Source: Paramoeba atlantica (lineage: Eukaryota > Discosea). From it: a DNA stretch of 64,000 bases. Made by a program: the position numbers and the translations under genes. Where the stretch lies: contig CDRNVI010000015.1 in the NCBI GenBank assembly GCA_977017575.1, positions 62,001 through 126,000 of the forward strand. Reading direction: 5' to 3'. Below the pieces are notes generated by a model, which worked only from the letters and a program-made list of their open reading frames with translations, made no database searches and had not been told where the DNA came from. This document shows, piece by piece, positions 56,823 to 64,000 of this stretch (position 1 is the stretch's first letter; each line of letters opens with the position of its first letter).

Positions 56823-59234
56823 ATGGTACGTGTACCCGCGAGGTACCTAAATCTCAACAGGAATCAAGAAGTCCCTGCTATAGAAGAAGGGACAGTATAC
56901 GTCTCCTGTGATGGATGTGACGCGGCGTGCAACGGTTATGTACAAGGGTTTTTCTTCCGATGCGCTTCATGTCGGCATGATTTGTGTCAAAACTGTTATG
57001 AGCTTTTAATTTTAAAGCCTGCCTATTTTCCAACGAAAGCATCGGATCAAAGATTACGTGCAAAACTGATAAAGAAACACCCCAATCATCAATTTTTCTT
57101 TATGGGGATGGCTCCAGACCCAGCAAAAATCTGTGTTACGGCCCCAGAAAAGAAAAGAAGAACTCCAGGCAAAGCAGAAGTGTGTATCGCACCCCCAGAA
57201 AAGCAACAGCGAACTACCCAGGAAAATAAGTTAATTTCCCTTCCGCCACAGACAATTGAGGAGTCATCAGTTACAAAAAATGCGAAACGGAAAAGAAAGA
57301 GTGTTCGAAGAAAATCTATTCCATCGTTGAGCCCGAGAAGCGCTTTCGTTGACACAAAGAACGCGAAACAGATTGATATGGCTGTGCGTTCGAGCAACAG
57401 TTCTAATATGAGAAAAGGACTGGTCCCCTCTCCTTGCCTACACACCCGTCGATCTTCTCCTAGCGAATCATCTCACAGCGATGCTGAGCTGATTTTACCA
57501 CACGGAATGTCTTCCGGAACTCCCGAAGAGGGAGGTTCTCGTAGGGAAAAACTCCCTTTAGTTCAGAAATACAGAGCAGCAAACGTTTTAACCGAGCCAG
57601 ACTACATAAACGTGAACTGTATTGAAACACCAAGTGAAAATGCTAACGAAACCCTGTCGTCCGTTTTGATTCAGGCGGAGAGTAATGATCGAGTGGCAAA
57701 TTTTGAGTATATGATGATGGCGCACGAAGTCGATCTAGACTATTCTAATGATATCGATAGTTTTGATGTTGTAGAGGTTGATCATGATCAACCTTTAGCA
57801 CGTCTGCGCCCGCATCTTGGTACTAAAATCAATACCACTCGCTCGCACTGGAAGGCAACGAAAATTTATCCCGTGTATAGAGAAACATCTTTTAAAACTG
57901 AGAAGAAAGCATTAGTAAGATTCTTCTCGTCTCATGTTGTAGAAAACATGGAGTTGTACATTTTTCTTGCCGAATATAGTGCTCATGAAACACCGGTTTC
58001 GGAGCTTCTCTTCGTGTGTAATGACAACACTGTAGTAAGGGTAACCCTGGGATCTCAGACCATCACAGCAATGGATACTTTAGTACATGACATTGATCGT
58101 AACATATTTACTGAAGAAGGTCATAGAAAAGTGCGTTACAGCGCTGTTCGCATCACCTACTGTAATCGACATGCTGTTTACGTTATTGAATTACCAATTG
58201 AGGAACTTCAATTATCTTTCTTGAAAGTACAAAACAAAGGTCCTCTAAGTCGCACAGAAAGGTCTTCTGTCCCGGGGGTCGAAGCAACACTGTGTGAAGC
58301 ACATGGAACTGTTGCACACTATTCCGACGTTATTTATCGTTGTAGGCTTGAGGCATCGCAGATGGTTTCGTGTCCAATAGCAAGAGGGGCCTTGTTATGG
58401 GCGATGCGAGGATCACTTTTAGCTATTGGCTTCGTATGCGGGGATGTACTCATATTTACGTTGGAGCAACGTACGCTAAGGCCTTGCGGACGGTGCAACC
58501 TTAGAATGCAAAGTCTTTGTCAGCCTGTGAGAGTCTGTGATAGTCACGACCTCTCTTATTCGGTTCAACATGCCTGGAAGCACTGTTGTCTCGAAGTTCG
58601 CGAGCAGGAATGCTCCACACCAGCCACCGCAACAATGACTACTTCAATTGTAATATTCGGCACTGTAAACTTACTAATAGTTTTGGAGGTTCGTCCTAAT
58701 TGTACACCCAAAGCACTTTACAGAGAAACGCTTGATTCCACTATTGCATGTGTTGAAGAATATTATACACCGGACAGCACTTCACGGTATAGTGCATCCT
58801 TCAACGTTATCTTAGGCGACGGTTCATGGATGCTTTTCGATGTCACGATTAATAAGCATCCCCGACCTGTAGTTCATAAGAGGTATGTTTCGGGTTCGTC
58901 CGACAAAATACCATGGTGGGTGGATTATGATACAGTATTTGTGGGCGATAGTGCCATAGGTATCCCCGAAGTAGGATCATGTGGAGATCGTACAGAAAGT
59001 AATATTACAAACGCAAAGCCCGTACAGTCGCAGAAAAGCATGCTTTTCGTGCGTTCGAGACAGAATAATTCCGCGGCATTCTCATACAACTGGTATCCTT
59101 GGGCTAATAGCGACCCCGAAGGTGGACGTACTGGTGTCAGCGTTCCATCCATACCTCCTCGATGCATTTCTTCCTCGACTACACTCGTACACTGCCCGGT
59201 TGAAGGTGCACTTTACCGTTTTGTACCCAAGTAG
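56823..59234 (+). CDS. ZZ-type zinc finger protein, 803 residues
   Basis: The N terminus carries a ZZ finger: 'CDGCDAACNGYVQGFFFRC', then 'CASCRHDLCQNCYELL', closing with 'KKHPNHQFFF' (residues about 29-95). ZZ fingers bind histone tails or N-degron-like peptides. A long basic, S-rich linker with nuclear-signal clusters ('KNAKRKRKSVRRKS') follows. The C-terminal half (about 330-800) is beta-rich, perhaps a propeller, with blocks such as 'LLFVCNDNTVVRVTLGS' and 'GALLWAMRGSLLAIGFVCGD'. A nuclear or chromatin role is likely but unproven. Confidence 0.7.
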   Translation: MVRVPARYLNLNRNQEVPAIEEGTVYVSCDGCDAACNGYVQGFFFRCASCRHDLCQNCYELLILKPAYFPTKASDQRLRAKLIKKHPNHQFFFMGMAPDPAKICVTAPEKKRRTPGKAEVCIAPPEKQQRTTQENKLISLPPQTIEESSVTKNAKRKRKSVRRKSIPSLSPRSAFVDTKNAKQIDMAVRSSNSSNMRKGLVPSPCLHTRRSSPSESSHSDAELILPHGMSSGTPEEGGSRREKLPLVQKYRAANVLTEPDYINVNCIETPSENANETLSSVLIQAESNDRVANFEYMMMAHEVDLDYSNDIDSFDVVEVDHDQPLARLRPHLGTKINTTRSHWKATKIYPVYRETSFKTEKKALVRFFSSHVVENMELYIFLAEYSAHETPVSELLFVCNDNTVVRVTLGSQTITAMDTLVHDIDRNIFTEEGHRKVRYSAVRITYCNRHAVYVIELPIEELQLSFLKVQNKGPLSRTERSSVPGVEATLCEAHGTVAHYSDVIYRCRLEASQMVSCPIARGALLWAMRGSLLAIGFVCGDVLIFTLEQRTLRPCGRCNLRMQSLCQPVRVCDSHDLSYSVQHAWKHCCLEVREQECSTPATATMTTSIVIFGTVNLLIVLEVRPNCTPKALYRETLDSTIACVEEYYTPDSTSRYSASFNVILGDGSWMLFDVTINKHPRPVVHKRYVSGSSDKIPWWVDYDTVFVGDSAIGIPEVGSCGDRTESNITNAKPVQSQKSMLFVRSRQNNSAAFSYNWYPWANSDPEGGRTGVSVPSIPPRCISSSTTLVHCPVEGALYRFVPK

Positions 59235-59618
59235 CGGTAACTCCTCTCCAATGGGGTTTAATTTTATCATGCACACGTGATAGCAACTAATGGTCAAGAT
59301 TTCACTCATCTCCTTGACAAGTAGGTGCGCACATAAAGCGAAATGCATTGACTGCGTGAAGTATATAATGCGATTGTAATATTCCGTTATGATTTGTAGC
59401 AACCCTTTAAGACTGCAATTCATGTTCTAATTTATCCCACCTTATTTTTAATAAACCTATTAAATAAGTTTATAAAAATAACAAATCGAAAATATTATTT
59501 TCCATTTGCTATTTGTCAAAGTTTTATCCCTTTTCAATCCGACCTCCACCTTTCCGCTTCACCCCTCTTTCTTTCTTTCTTCTTTCTTCCCTACACCACA
59601 ACACCCCCTTCATCTCCC
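59235..59618. other. 384-base spacer, pyrimidine-rich before uL30m
   Basis: AT-rich at first. From 59523 to the ATG at 59619 it is C/T-rich without any AG, forming the left edge of a GC island. The AG at 59521-59522 ('tttgtcaaag') could be an acceptor. Confidence 0.5.
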
Positions 59619-60100
59619 ATGTTACGGCGCACGGTGTTTCACGCCTGCTCCTCTGTGTCTCACCCCCCACCCCCTCCGACTCCTGCGGAAGTCCCGGACG
59701 ACACCCTCACCGCTCCCACCCGCTCTTCTGCACGACTCGCCCCGGGCCCCTACCGCCGTGTGGGGAATCTCCTCGTGGTGGAGGTTAAGAAGCAGCTGTG
59801 GCAGCAGGGCTGGGAACTCGCCCGGGACCTGCGCTACCTGGGGTTCGAGTACGGCCGCCAGGTCACCGTTCACCCGGACGTGCCGGAGGTCCGGGAGCGG
59901 CTGTTCCACGTACGGCACCTGGTCACGATCGACATGATGGACCTGGATGAGGTGAAGGCGGCGCTGCATATCCCTCCCCATATTCACTTTTCGGATCTGC
60001 TCGCGCAGTACCCGGATAACTGGGGCGAGGTGCCGGTGGGGAGGGGGTGCTACGTTGCCGCACGGAAACGGTTTTGTCAGTACCGGAAGGAGCGGCTGCG
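59560..60100 (+). other. GC island with C-to-G strand shift (uL30m)
   Basis: 59641-59760 has about 63 C and 23 G; 60001-60060 has about 27 G and 14 C. It is the smallest of the strong islands. Confidence 0.75.
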
Positions 60101-60203
60101 GGATATTGTTCACCGCGATTCGATAGAGAAAAGGATGGTAAAATTACAGAAACAACTGGCCAGGGAGGAGAGTGAGAAAGGTCAGGCACAGCATGGGGGT
60201 TGA
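59619..60203 (+). CDS. MRPL30: Mitochondrial ribosomal protein uL30
   Basis: A large-subunit protein of the mitochondrial ribosome. After a presequence ('MLRRTVFHACSS') and a proline-rich stretch, the L30 fold appears: 'LLVVEVKKQLWQQGWELA', 'DLRYLGFEYGRQVTVHPDVP' and 'LFHVRHLVTID' (residues about 50-107). The last segment is the family signature (RGMLxxVxHLVxV). A C-terminal extension of about 85 residues is helical and basic. The coding region is a GC island, C-rich in the first 50 codons and G-rich after. Confidence 0.8.
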   Translation: MLRRTVFHACSSVSHPPPPPTPAEVPDDTLTAPTRSSARLAPGPYRRVGNLLVVEVKKQLWQQGWELARDLRYLGFEYGRQVTVHPDVPEVRERLFHVRHLVTIDMMDLDEVKAALHIPPHIHFSDLLAQYPDNWGEVPVGRGCYVAARKRFCQYRKERLRDIVHRDSIEKRMVKLQKQLAREESEKGQAQHGG

Positions 60204-60445
60204 AGAGGTGTTGTATCCCCAAAGGGGGGTTTCTTTCTCTACGCGATATGCTACGCCGTACTGTGAGAGTGGGGTTTCTGTGTATTATGGGTTCTTATGT
60301 AAATTGTGTGTCGACATTGTAATGTAGATGCAATGTATCTACATTGCATATTTCTAATTGAGTTGAATGGAGGTGATAAGAAAGCGCGTGCACTGAATGA
60401 TGCACAGATATATTTCGTACAGTTCTATTGCTATCTTGCTTACCT

Positions 60446-61120
60446 ATGTCTTTTGTATCGCCGGAGAGAAGCGTTATTTTTCTGGAGCGAGAGGAGGCCT
60501 CACCTCCTCGAAAAAACTATGACCTTCACGCGGTTGTGTCAAAAGTAGAGCTGAGGCCTTTCGGTGACTTTAATCGCCAAATTGCACTTAGCCCGTTACG
60601 AACGTCTGCGCGGTCTTCTACTATGAGTGAGAAACTCTTTGACGTAAATTTATTCGACACGCCGTATCATCAGGAAGACGAATCCCTGCTTTTCTTTAAA
60701 AAGCGAACTCCCAGGTCAAGCAGTTTCCATCTACAGGAATCTCCCCAGACTAGAGATGAAGTAACGTTTCCAACTGTACCGTGCGAGTCTTGCGATATTT
60801 CGTTGTCCTTCAAAGACCCAGTTGAGCCTCTTTCCGTGGGAGAACAGGTTTCTGATATTGTTTATCCACTAGAAACATCACACGTTTCTAATGAAGGAAA
60901 CAATAGCAAGAAAATTTACGATCCCATCTCACAGTCTAGCAATAAGTTTATTGAGCCAGTTAGTTCGGCAACGGACTTAGAACCCAGCAGGAGAAATTCA
61001 AAAAAGAACACATTTGCCGCCCCTCCGGTGAGTCCTCCTAAGCAATGGACTAAGGATGTCCAAAATTTCTTTCAATATATCGATTCAAGACCCTTGCAAA
61101 TGGAAACCGAGGTAGTGTAG
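60446..61120 (+). CDS. Hypothetical disordered protein, 224 residues
   Basis: Not recognised. It is rich in S, P, E and K and probably disordered throughout. The end 'PKQWTKDVQNFFQYIDSRPL' is the only helical, conserved-looking segment. The first in-frame ATG is at 60446. Frame length, strand and spacing support it as a gene. Confidence 0.5.
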   Translation: MSFVSPERSVIFLEREEASPPRKNYDLHAVVSKVELRPFGDFNRQIALSPLRTSARSSTMSEKLFDVNLFDTPYHQEDESLLFFKKRTPRSSSFHLQESPQTRDEVTFPTVPCESCDISLSFKDPVEPLSVGEQVSDIVYPLETSHVSNEGNNSKKIYDPISQSSNKFIEPVSSATDLEPSRRNSKKNTFAAPPVSPPKQWTKDVQNFFQYIDSRPLQMETEVV

Positions 61121-61543
61121 CTCGTAGAATCGAAGTGTGAAATTGGATTATGAAGCATATTTAGGTATTACTTGTATAGCAATGCGCATGTAGGTATGTT
61201 GTATAATAATGCAACGTTCCATAATGCTGCTATGTTGTATAATAATGCGTACATGTATGTGATAGTATTTTACACGTATTGGTACTCTCATAGTAGTGCA
61301 AAATATACCCGAGAAACGCATTGCATTGCCCTGGGAACTATGATATGCTAAAACAAAACAATCGAATGGAATTCTGGAGTATCATACAGGAATGTGTAAA
61401 TCGAAGATCCTACACAACCCCCTCGATGAATATGTCATGCTTTACTGCGTTAAATTGCAAAGAATTAATAAATTAGTTTAAATTAATAAATCATTAAGGT
61501 CGTGTGAATTTTCTTCTCGCCAAATTTATTGCCACTCTTTTTA
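61121..61543. other. 423-base spacer
   Basis: AT-rich, with an 18-base direct repeat (61195-61248) and duplicated attaataaat near 61465-61495. No gene is seen. Confidence 0.45.
61195..61248. repeat. 18-base direct repeat, period 36
   Basis: tatgttgtataataatgc occurs at 61195-61212 and 61231-61248. Confidence 0.85.
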
Positions 61544-62551
61544 ATGGGTCGTACAATACTTATCAGATTTCTGAATGCAGCCGATGGTCCGCCCATCAGA
61601 ACTCGTCCAAGCAAAGTAAGCGGAGTAACCATTTCTATGGAGATGCAAATGTCACACTTCATTGAGCATATAGAGAATCCTCATGTTACGTGGGTTGAGG
61701 CACGCCCTATTCAGAAGTGGTTTGGTATTCGTTTGGATGAGGCACGTGAAGTAACAAGCGTTCGTTGGATGACTTTAAAGCTTAAGGGAAATGTGTCGCT
61801 TGAATTCCTCCCATATTCAACTAAGGAGTGTAATCTAGCCGGAAATCTATTGACCTCGTGTGGAATACTTCAAGGACTTCCCAAAGAGCTGCAAGTACTT
61901 TCAATTTCGCGGAACCGAATAGATCAACCGTTAAACTTGGGATATCTTCCTGAAATGATGCTTTCGTTTTCCGCTCATACAAATAAGTTTAAAAGCGTAG
62001 TTGATCTGACCAGTCTTCCTTCTGGAATAACGATCGTTACCTTCCGTCACAACAGGCTCTATGGAAAGCTTGACCTCACTTCCCTTCCACGACAACTTAA
62101 TTCGCTTCTCGCCAATAATAATAAATTTGAAGGCGCACCGGATCTGGGGCACCTGCCGTCTTCACTTTCTAATCTCAACTTAAGTCACAACTATTTTATA
62201 GGCCAACTTTGCTTTCAGCATCTTCCACACAGTCTCAAGATTTTGTCTTTGTCTCACAACGGATTTGAAGGGTTTCTGGATCTGGAATTGCTTCCTCCGA
62301 AATTGAATTTTTTTGACGCTGGAAATAACCAATTCCAGGGCACCATTTCTCTAGCGAAGCTTCCTCCTGGCATCGAACATCTGGATTTTAGTGGAAATCA
62401 TCTGATCGGGGAGCTTCATTTAGAAAATCTGCCACCAACCTTGGCGAACTTATACTGCAATGAGAATAACTTTAACGGTACGTTGAACCTACAAAATATT
62501 CATTTTGAGATAGATTTCAACGGAAATTCGTTCCGTACCGTATTGGAATAG
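61544..62551 (+). CDS. Leucine-rich repeat protein 2
   Basis: 335 residues. The N-terminal cap follows the layout of LRR protein 1 ('HIENPHVTWVEA', 'KWFGIRLDEAREVTSVRW', 'LKLKGNV'), but both cysteines of that cap are replaced. About ten LRRs follow, each with 'LPxxLxxLxLxxNxFxG', for example 'LPSSLSNLNLSHNYFIGQL'. No signal peptide or membrane helix is visible. The two LRR genes are 36 kb apart, so the family is dispersed. Function unknown. Confidence 0.8.
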   Translation: MGRTILIRFLNAADGPPIRTRPSKVSGVTISMEMQMSHFIEHIENPHVTWVEARPIQKWFGIRLDEAREVTSVRWMTLKLKGNVSLEFLPYSTKECNLAGNLLTSCGILQGLPKELQVLSISRNRIDQPLNLGYLPEMMLSFSAHTNKFKSVVDLTSLPSGITIVTFRHNRLYGKLDLTSLPRQLNSLLANNNKFEGAPDLGHLPSSLSNLNLSHNYFIGQLCFQHLPHSLKILSLSHNGFEGFLDLELLPPKLNFFDAGNNQFQGTISLAKLPPGIEHLDFSGNHLIGELHLENLPPTLANLYCNENNFNGTLNLQNIHFEIDFNGNSFRTVLE

Positions 62552-62909
62552 TTTTCTTTTTAATATAATTTTGTAGACACACATGACTGATTCCAAACGT
62601 ATAACATTGATGTAGCCCTCTTTTTGGTCATTTCTGGTCTTGGTTTCTTGGATAACGAAATTCTATTTATTTTTTTGAGTCCTTTTTCTCAGCGGTAACA
62701 GCAATATTTCAAACAAAACTTTGTTGGGAAGTGCACTGGAAGAGGCTTTACTGCCACCATAACTATCAAAACTTGGAGTTCCGATATACATGTATATTAT
62801 ATGCTGTAGATCAATCAGAAATCCTCATTAATCAAAGATTCACTTTTTTTATTCTCTGCTTGTCTATCCATTGGCCTGAATAATAAAGAAGGACAGGTAA
62901 CTTCGAAAA
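62552..62909. other. 358-base spacer
   Basis: No gene is seen. 'cacttttttattctctgcttgtctatcc' (cut: cacttttttattctc, tgcttgtctatcc), followed by aag and gacag at 62889-62896, is a strong acceptor-like region for V-ATPase D. Confidence 0.45.
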
Positions 62910-63581
62910 ATGTCTGGTGAAGCGAGGTACCCCATTTTGCCGTCACGCATGGGTCTAAGCGTGATGAAAACTCGACTCAAGGGTGCCCAGAATGGGCACC
63001 GCATGCTGAAAAAGAAAGCAGATGCCATTCAAGTGAGGTTTCGCTCGATTGTAAAAGAGCTATCCGAAACAAAAAACGAGTTGGTAAGTCACACAAAACA
63101 GGCACAGTTTTCTCTCTGCGAAGCTCGGTTTTTCGCTCCAGGCGGTACATTAGATTTCGCAATTCAAGAGTCGCTGAAGCTCCCGACACTTCAAGTCCAT
63201 CTTGCCACAGAAAGTATTGCTGGAGTGCCCACACCAAAATTTTCGCTTGCAACGGACTCACTTGAGTGGGAAAAGACAGTGAGCACTGATGTTGTTTCTT
63301 TGGGGCAAGGCGGTGCACACATTACCCGGGCCCGCCAAAGTTTGTATGAATTACTATCGGAATATGTGCGAATTGCATCTCTACAAACTGCATTCATTGC
63401 GCTGGATCAAGCTCTTCGCAAGACTAACCGTAGAGTCAATGCTTTGGAAAAGGTTGTGATTCCAAAGATGATTCGTACAGCGCATTACATTGAAAGTGAG
63501 TTGGAGGAAATGGGCAAGGAGGAATTCTTTCGACTCAAAATGGTGTGCAAGAAAAAGAAACAAGAGGGACATAGCCGGTAA
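62910..63581 (+). CDS. ATP6V1D: V-type ATPase subunit D
   Basis: The central-stalk rotor subunit of the V1 sector of the proton pump. The N-terminal 'YPILPSRMGLSVMKTRLKGA' and 'GHRMLKKKADAIQVRFR' are the family signature, and the C-terminal helix 'RRVNALEKVVIPKMIRTAHY' completes the long coiled coil. At 223 residues it is slightly shorter than the usual 245-260 because the extreme C terminus is trimmed. Confidence 0.97.
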   Translation: MSGEARYPILPSRMGLSVMKTRLKGAQNGHRMLKKKADAIQVRFRSIVKELSETKNELVSHTKQAQFSLCEARFFAPGGTLDFAIQESLKLPTLQVHLATESIAGVPTPKFSLATDSLEWEKTVSTDVVSLGQGGAHITRARQSLYELLSEYVRIASLQTAFIALDQALRKTNRRVNALEKVVIPKMIRTAHYIESELEEMGKEEFFRLKMVCKKKKQEGHSR

Positions 63582-64000
63582 ATATTTTTATAGTTTCTCA
63601 TGAGGGAAGTGGGCTTTTCTATAAACTCATACAATATAAATACGGTACCTGCAATGTGTGATAGGTAAAAATGGGGTATAATAGCCATTTTCCTGGATTA
63701 AATGTCCAGGACTTGCCACTACTGTCCCCTTACTATCCTAGCGTTGCTCGGTATCCGCCTCATTAGCGTTGCGTTTGGGGCTGTCTCTTGCCGCGAAGCG
63801 GCAAATCTTTTTACCTCCCCTCTTAGCGTTGCTTTCTACCAGAACCGGGCAACGCTAGGATCTATAGTCTGTCTTATTTTCTACTGATTTTTTTAAATAC
63901 CTTTTAAATATTTTGGAGAAGAAAACGTTTTTCAAGTTGTTGACATCCTTTTGTAAATGTTGAATCCAGATTCTTCGAAACTCAAAATCTTTGTCCGTTT
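63582..64000. other. End of window with family A element
   Basis: No gene is seen. The stretch holds the second family A element (63731-63868) in AT-rich DNA. Confidence 0.45.
63731..63868 (-). mobile_element. MITE-like element, family A, copy 2
   Basis: In reverse orientation this 138-base stretch matches the element at 24697-24878: the ends (ctatcctagcgttgc / gcaacgctaggat), the subterminal gcaacgcta copies, the 'agagac' block and the central hairpin gccgcgaagcggc (63790-63802). It lacks the outer G-run extension of copy 1. Confidence 0.75.

Noticed and set aside
4151-61700. Short motif I/V-E/Q-N-P near the N termini of both exonucleases and both LRR proteins
   Set aside because: Four residues in otherwise unrelated contexts. 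Within each pair it is explained by common descent; between pairs it is most likely chance.

Overview
This window looks like nuclear DNA of a unicellular eukaryote. The genes encode spliceosomal and 3'-end processing proteins, a nucleoporin, mitochondrial proteins with N-terminal presequences, a V-ATPase subunit and a eukaryote-type methionine aminopeptidase. All 31 protein genes that I accept lie on the + strand, are separated by about 30 to 860 bases, and are intronless with one exception. Many start codons follow closely on a pyrimidine tract ending in AG, as expected of spliced-leader acceptor sites. This layout, the LRR proteins and a mitochondrial dsRBD-DExH helicase resembling REH2 best fit Euglenozoa of kinetoplastid type. 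That assignment is an inference: no spliced-leader gene or rRNA is present to prove it.

Layout. 0-8.7 kb: SF1/BBP, two tandem REXO-type exonucleases and Misato. 8.9-13.4 kb: a 1506-residue secreted PAN/B-lectin protein. 13.9-24.3 kb: a protein prenyltransferase alpha subunit, PRPP synthetase, the ASCC3/Slh1 helicase (interrupted by a structured 430-base intron) and octanoyltransferase. 25-32.5 kb: an LRR protein, the nucleoporin Aladin, two orphans and NUDT21 (CFIm25). 32.7-43.5 kb: lysyl-tRNA synthetase, a MAPR/cytochrome b5-like protein, three orphans, methionine aminopeptidase 1, an M16/MPP-like protein and a mitochondrial orphan. 43.7-51 kb: a 2418-residue DExH helicase. 51-63.6 kb: a LYR-motif membrane protein, orphans, a ZZ-finger protein, mitochondrial uL30, a second LRR protein and V-ATPase subunit D.

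Three things stand out. (1) The only intron, in ASCC3, is a structured, internally repetitive element with a clearly homologous copy at 1445-1759 on the other strand. It therefore looks like a dispersed intron-forming element. (2) Six strong GC-rich islands and a weaker seventh, of about 0.5-1 kb, each run from very C-rich to very G-rich on the + strand. They ignore gene ends, and one overlaps a gene-conversion tract between the REXO paralogs. (3) Two small inverted-repeat element families share the same GC hairpin core, and one element ends one base before the start codon of the MAPR gene.

The genes do not form one pathway. RNA processing (SF1, REXO pair, NUDT21), translation and ribosome rescue (KARS, ASCC3, MetAP1) and mitochondrial functions (LIPT2, M16 protein, uL30m, helicase, several orphans) are mixed, as in a polycistronic array. 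Protein identities come from motif recognition by eye. No database search was run.
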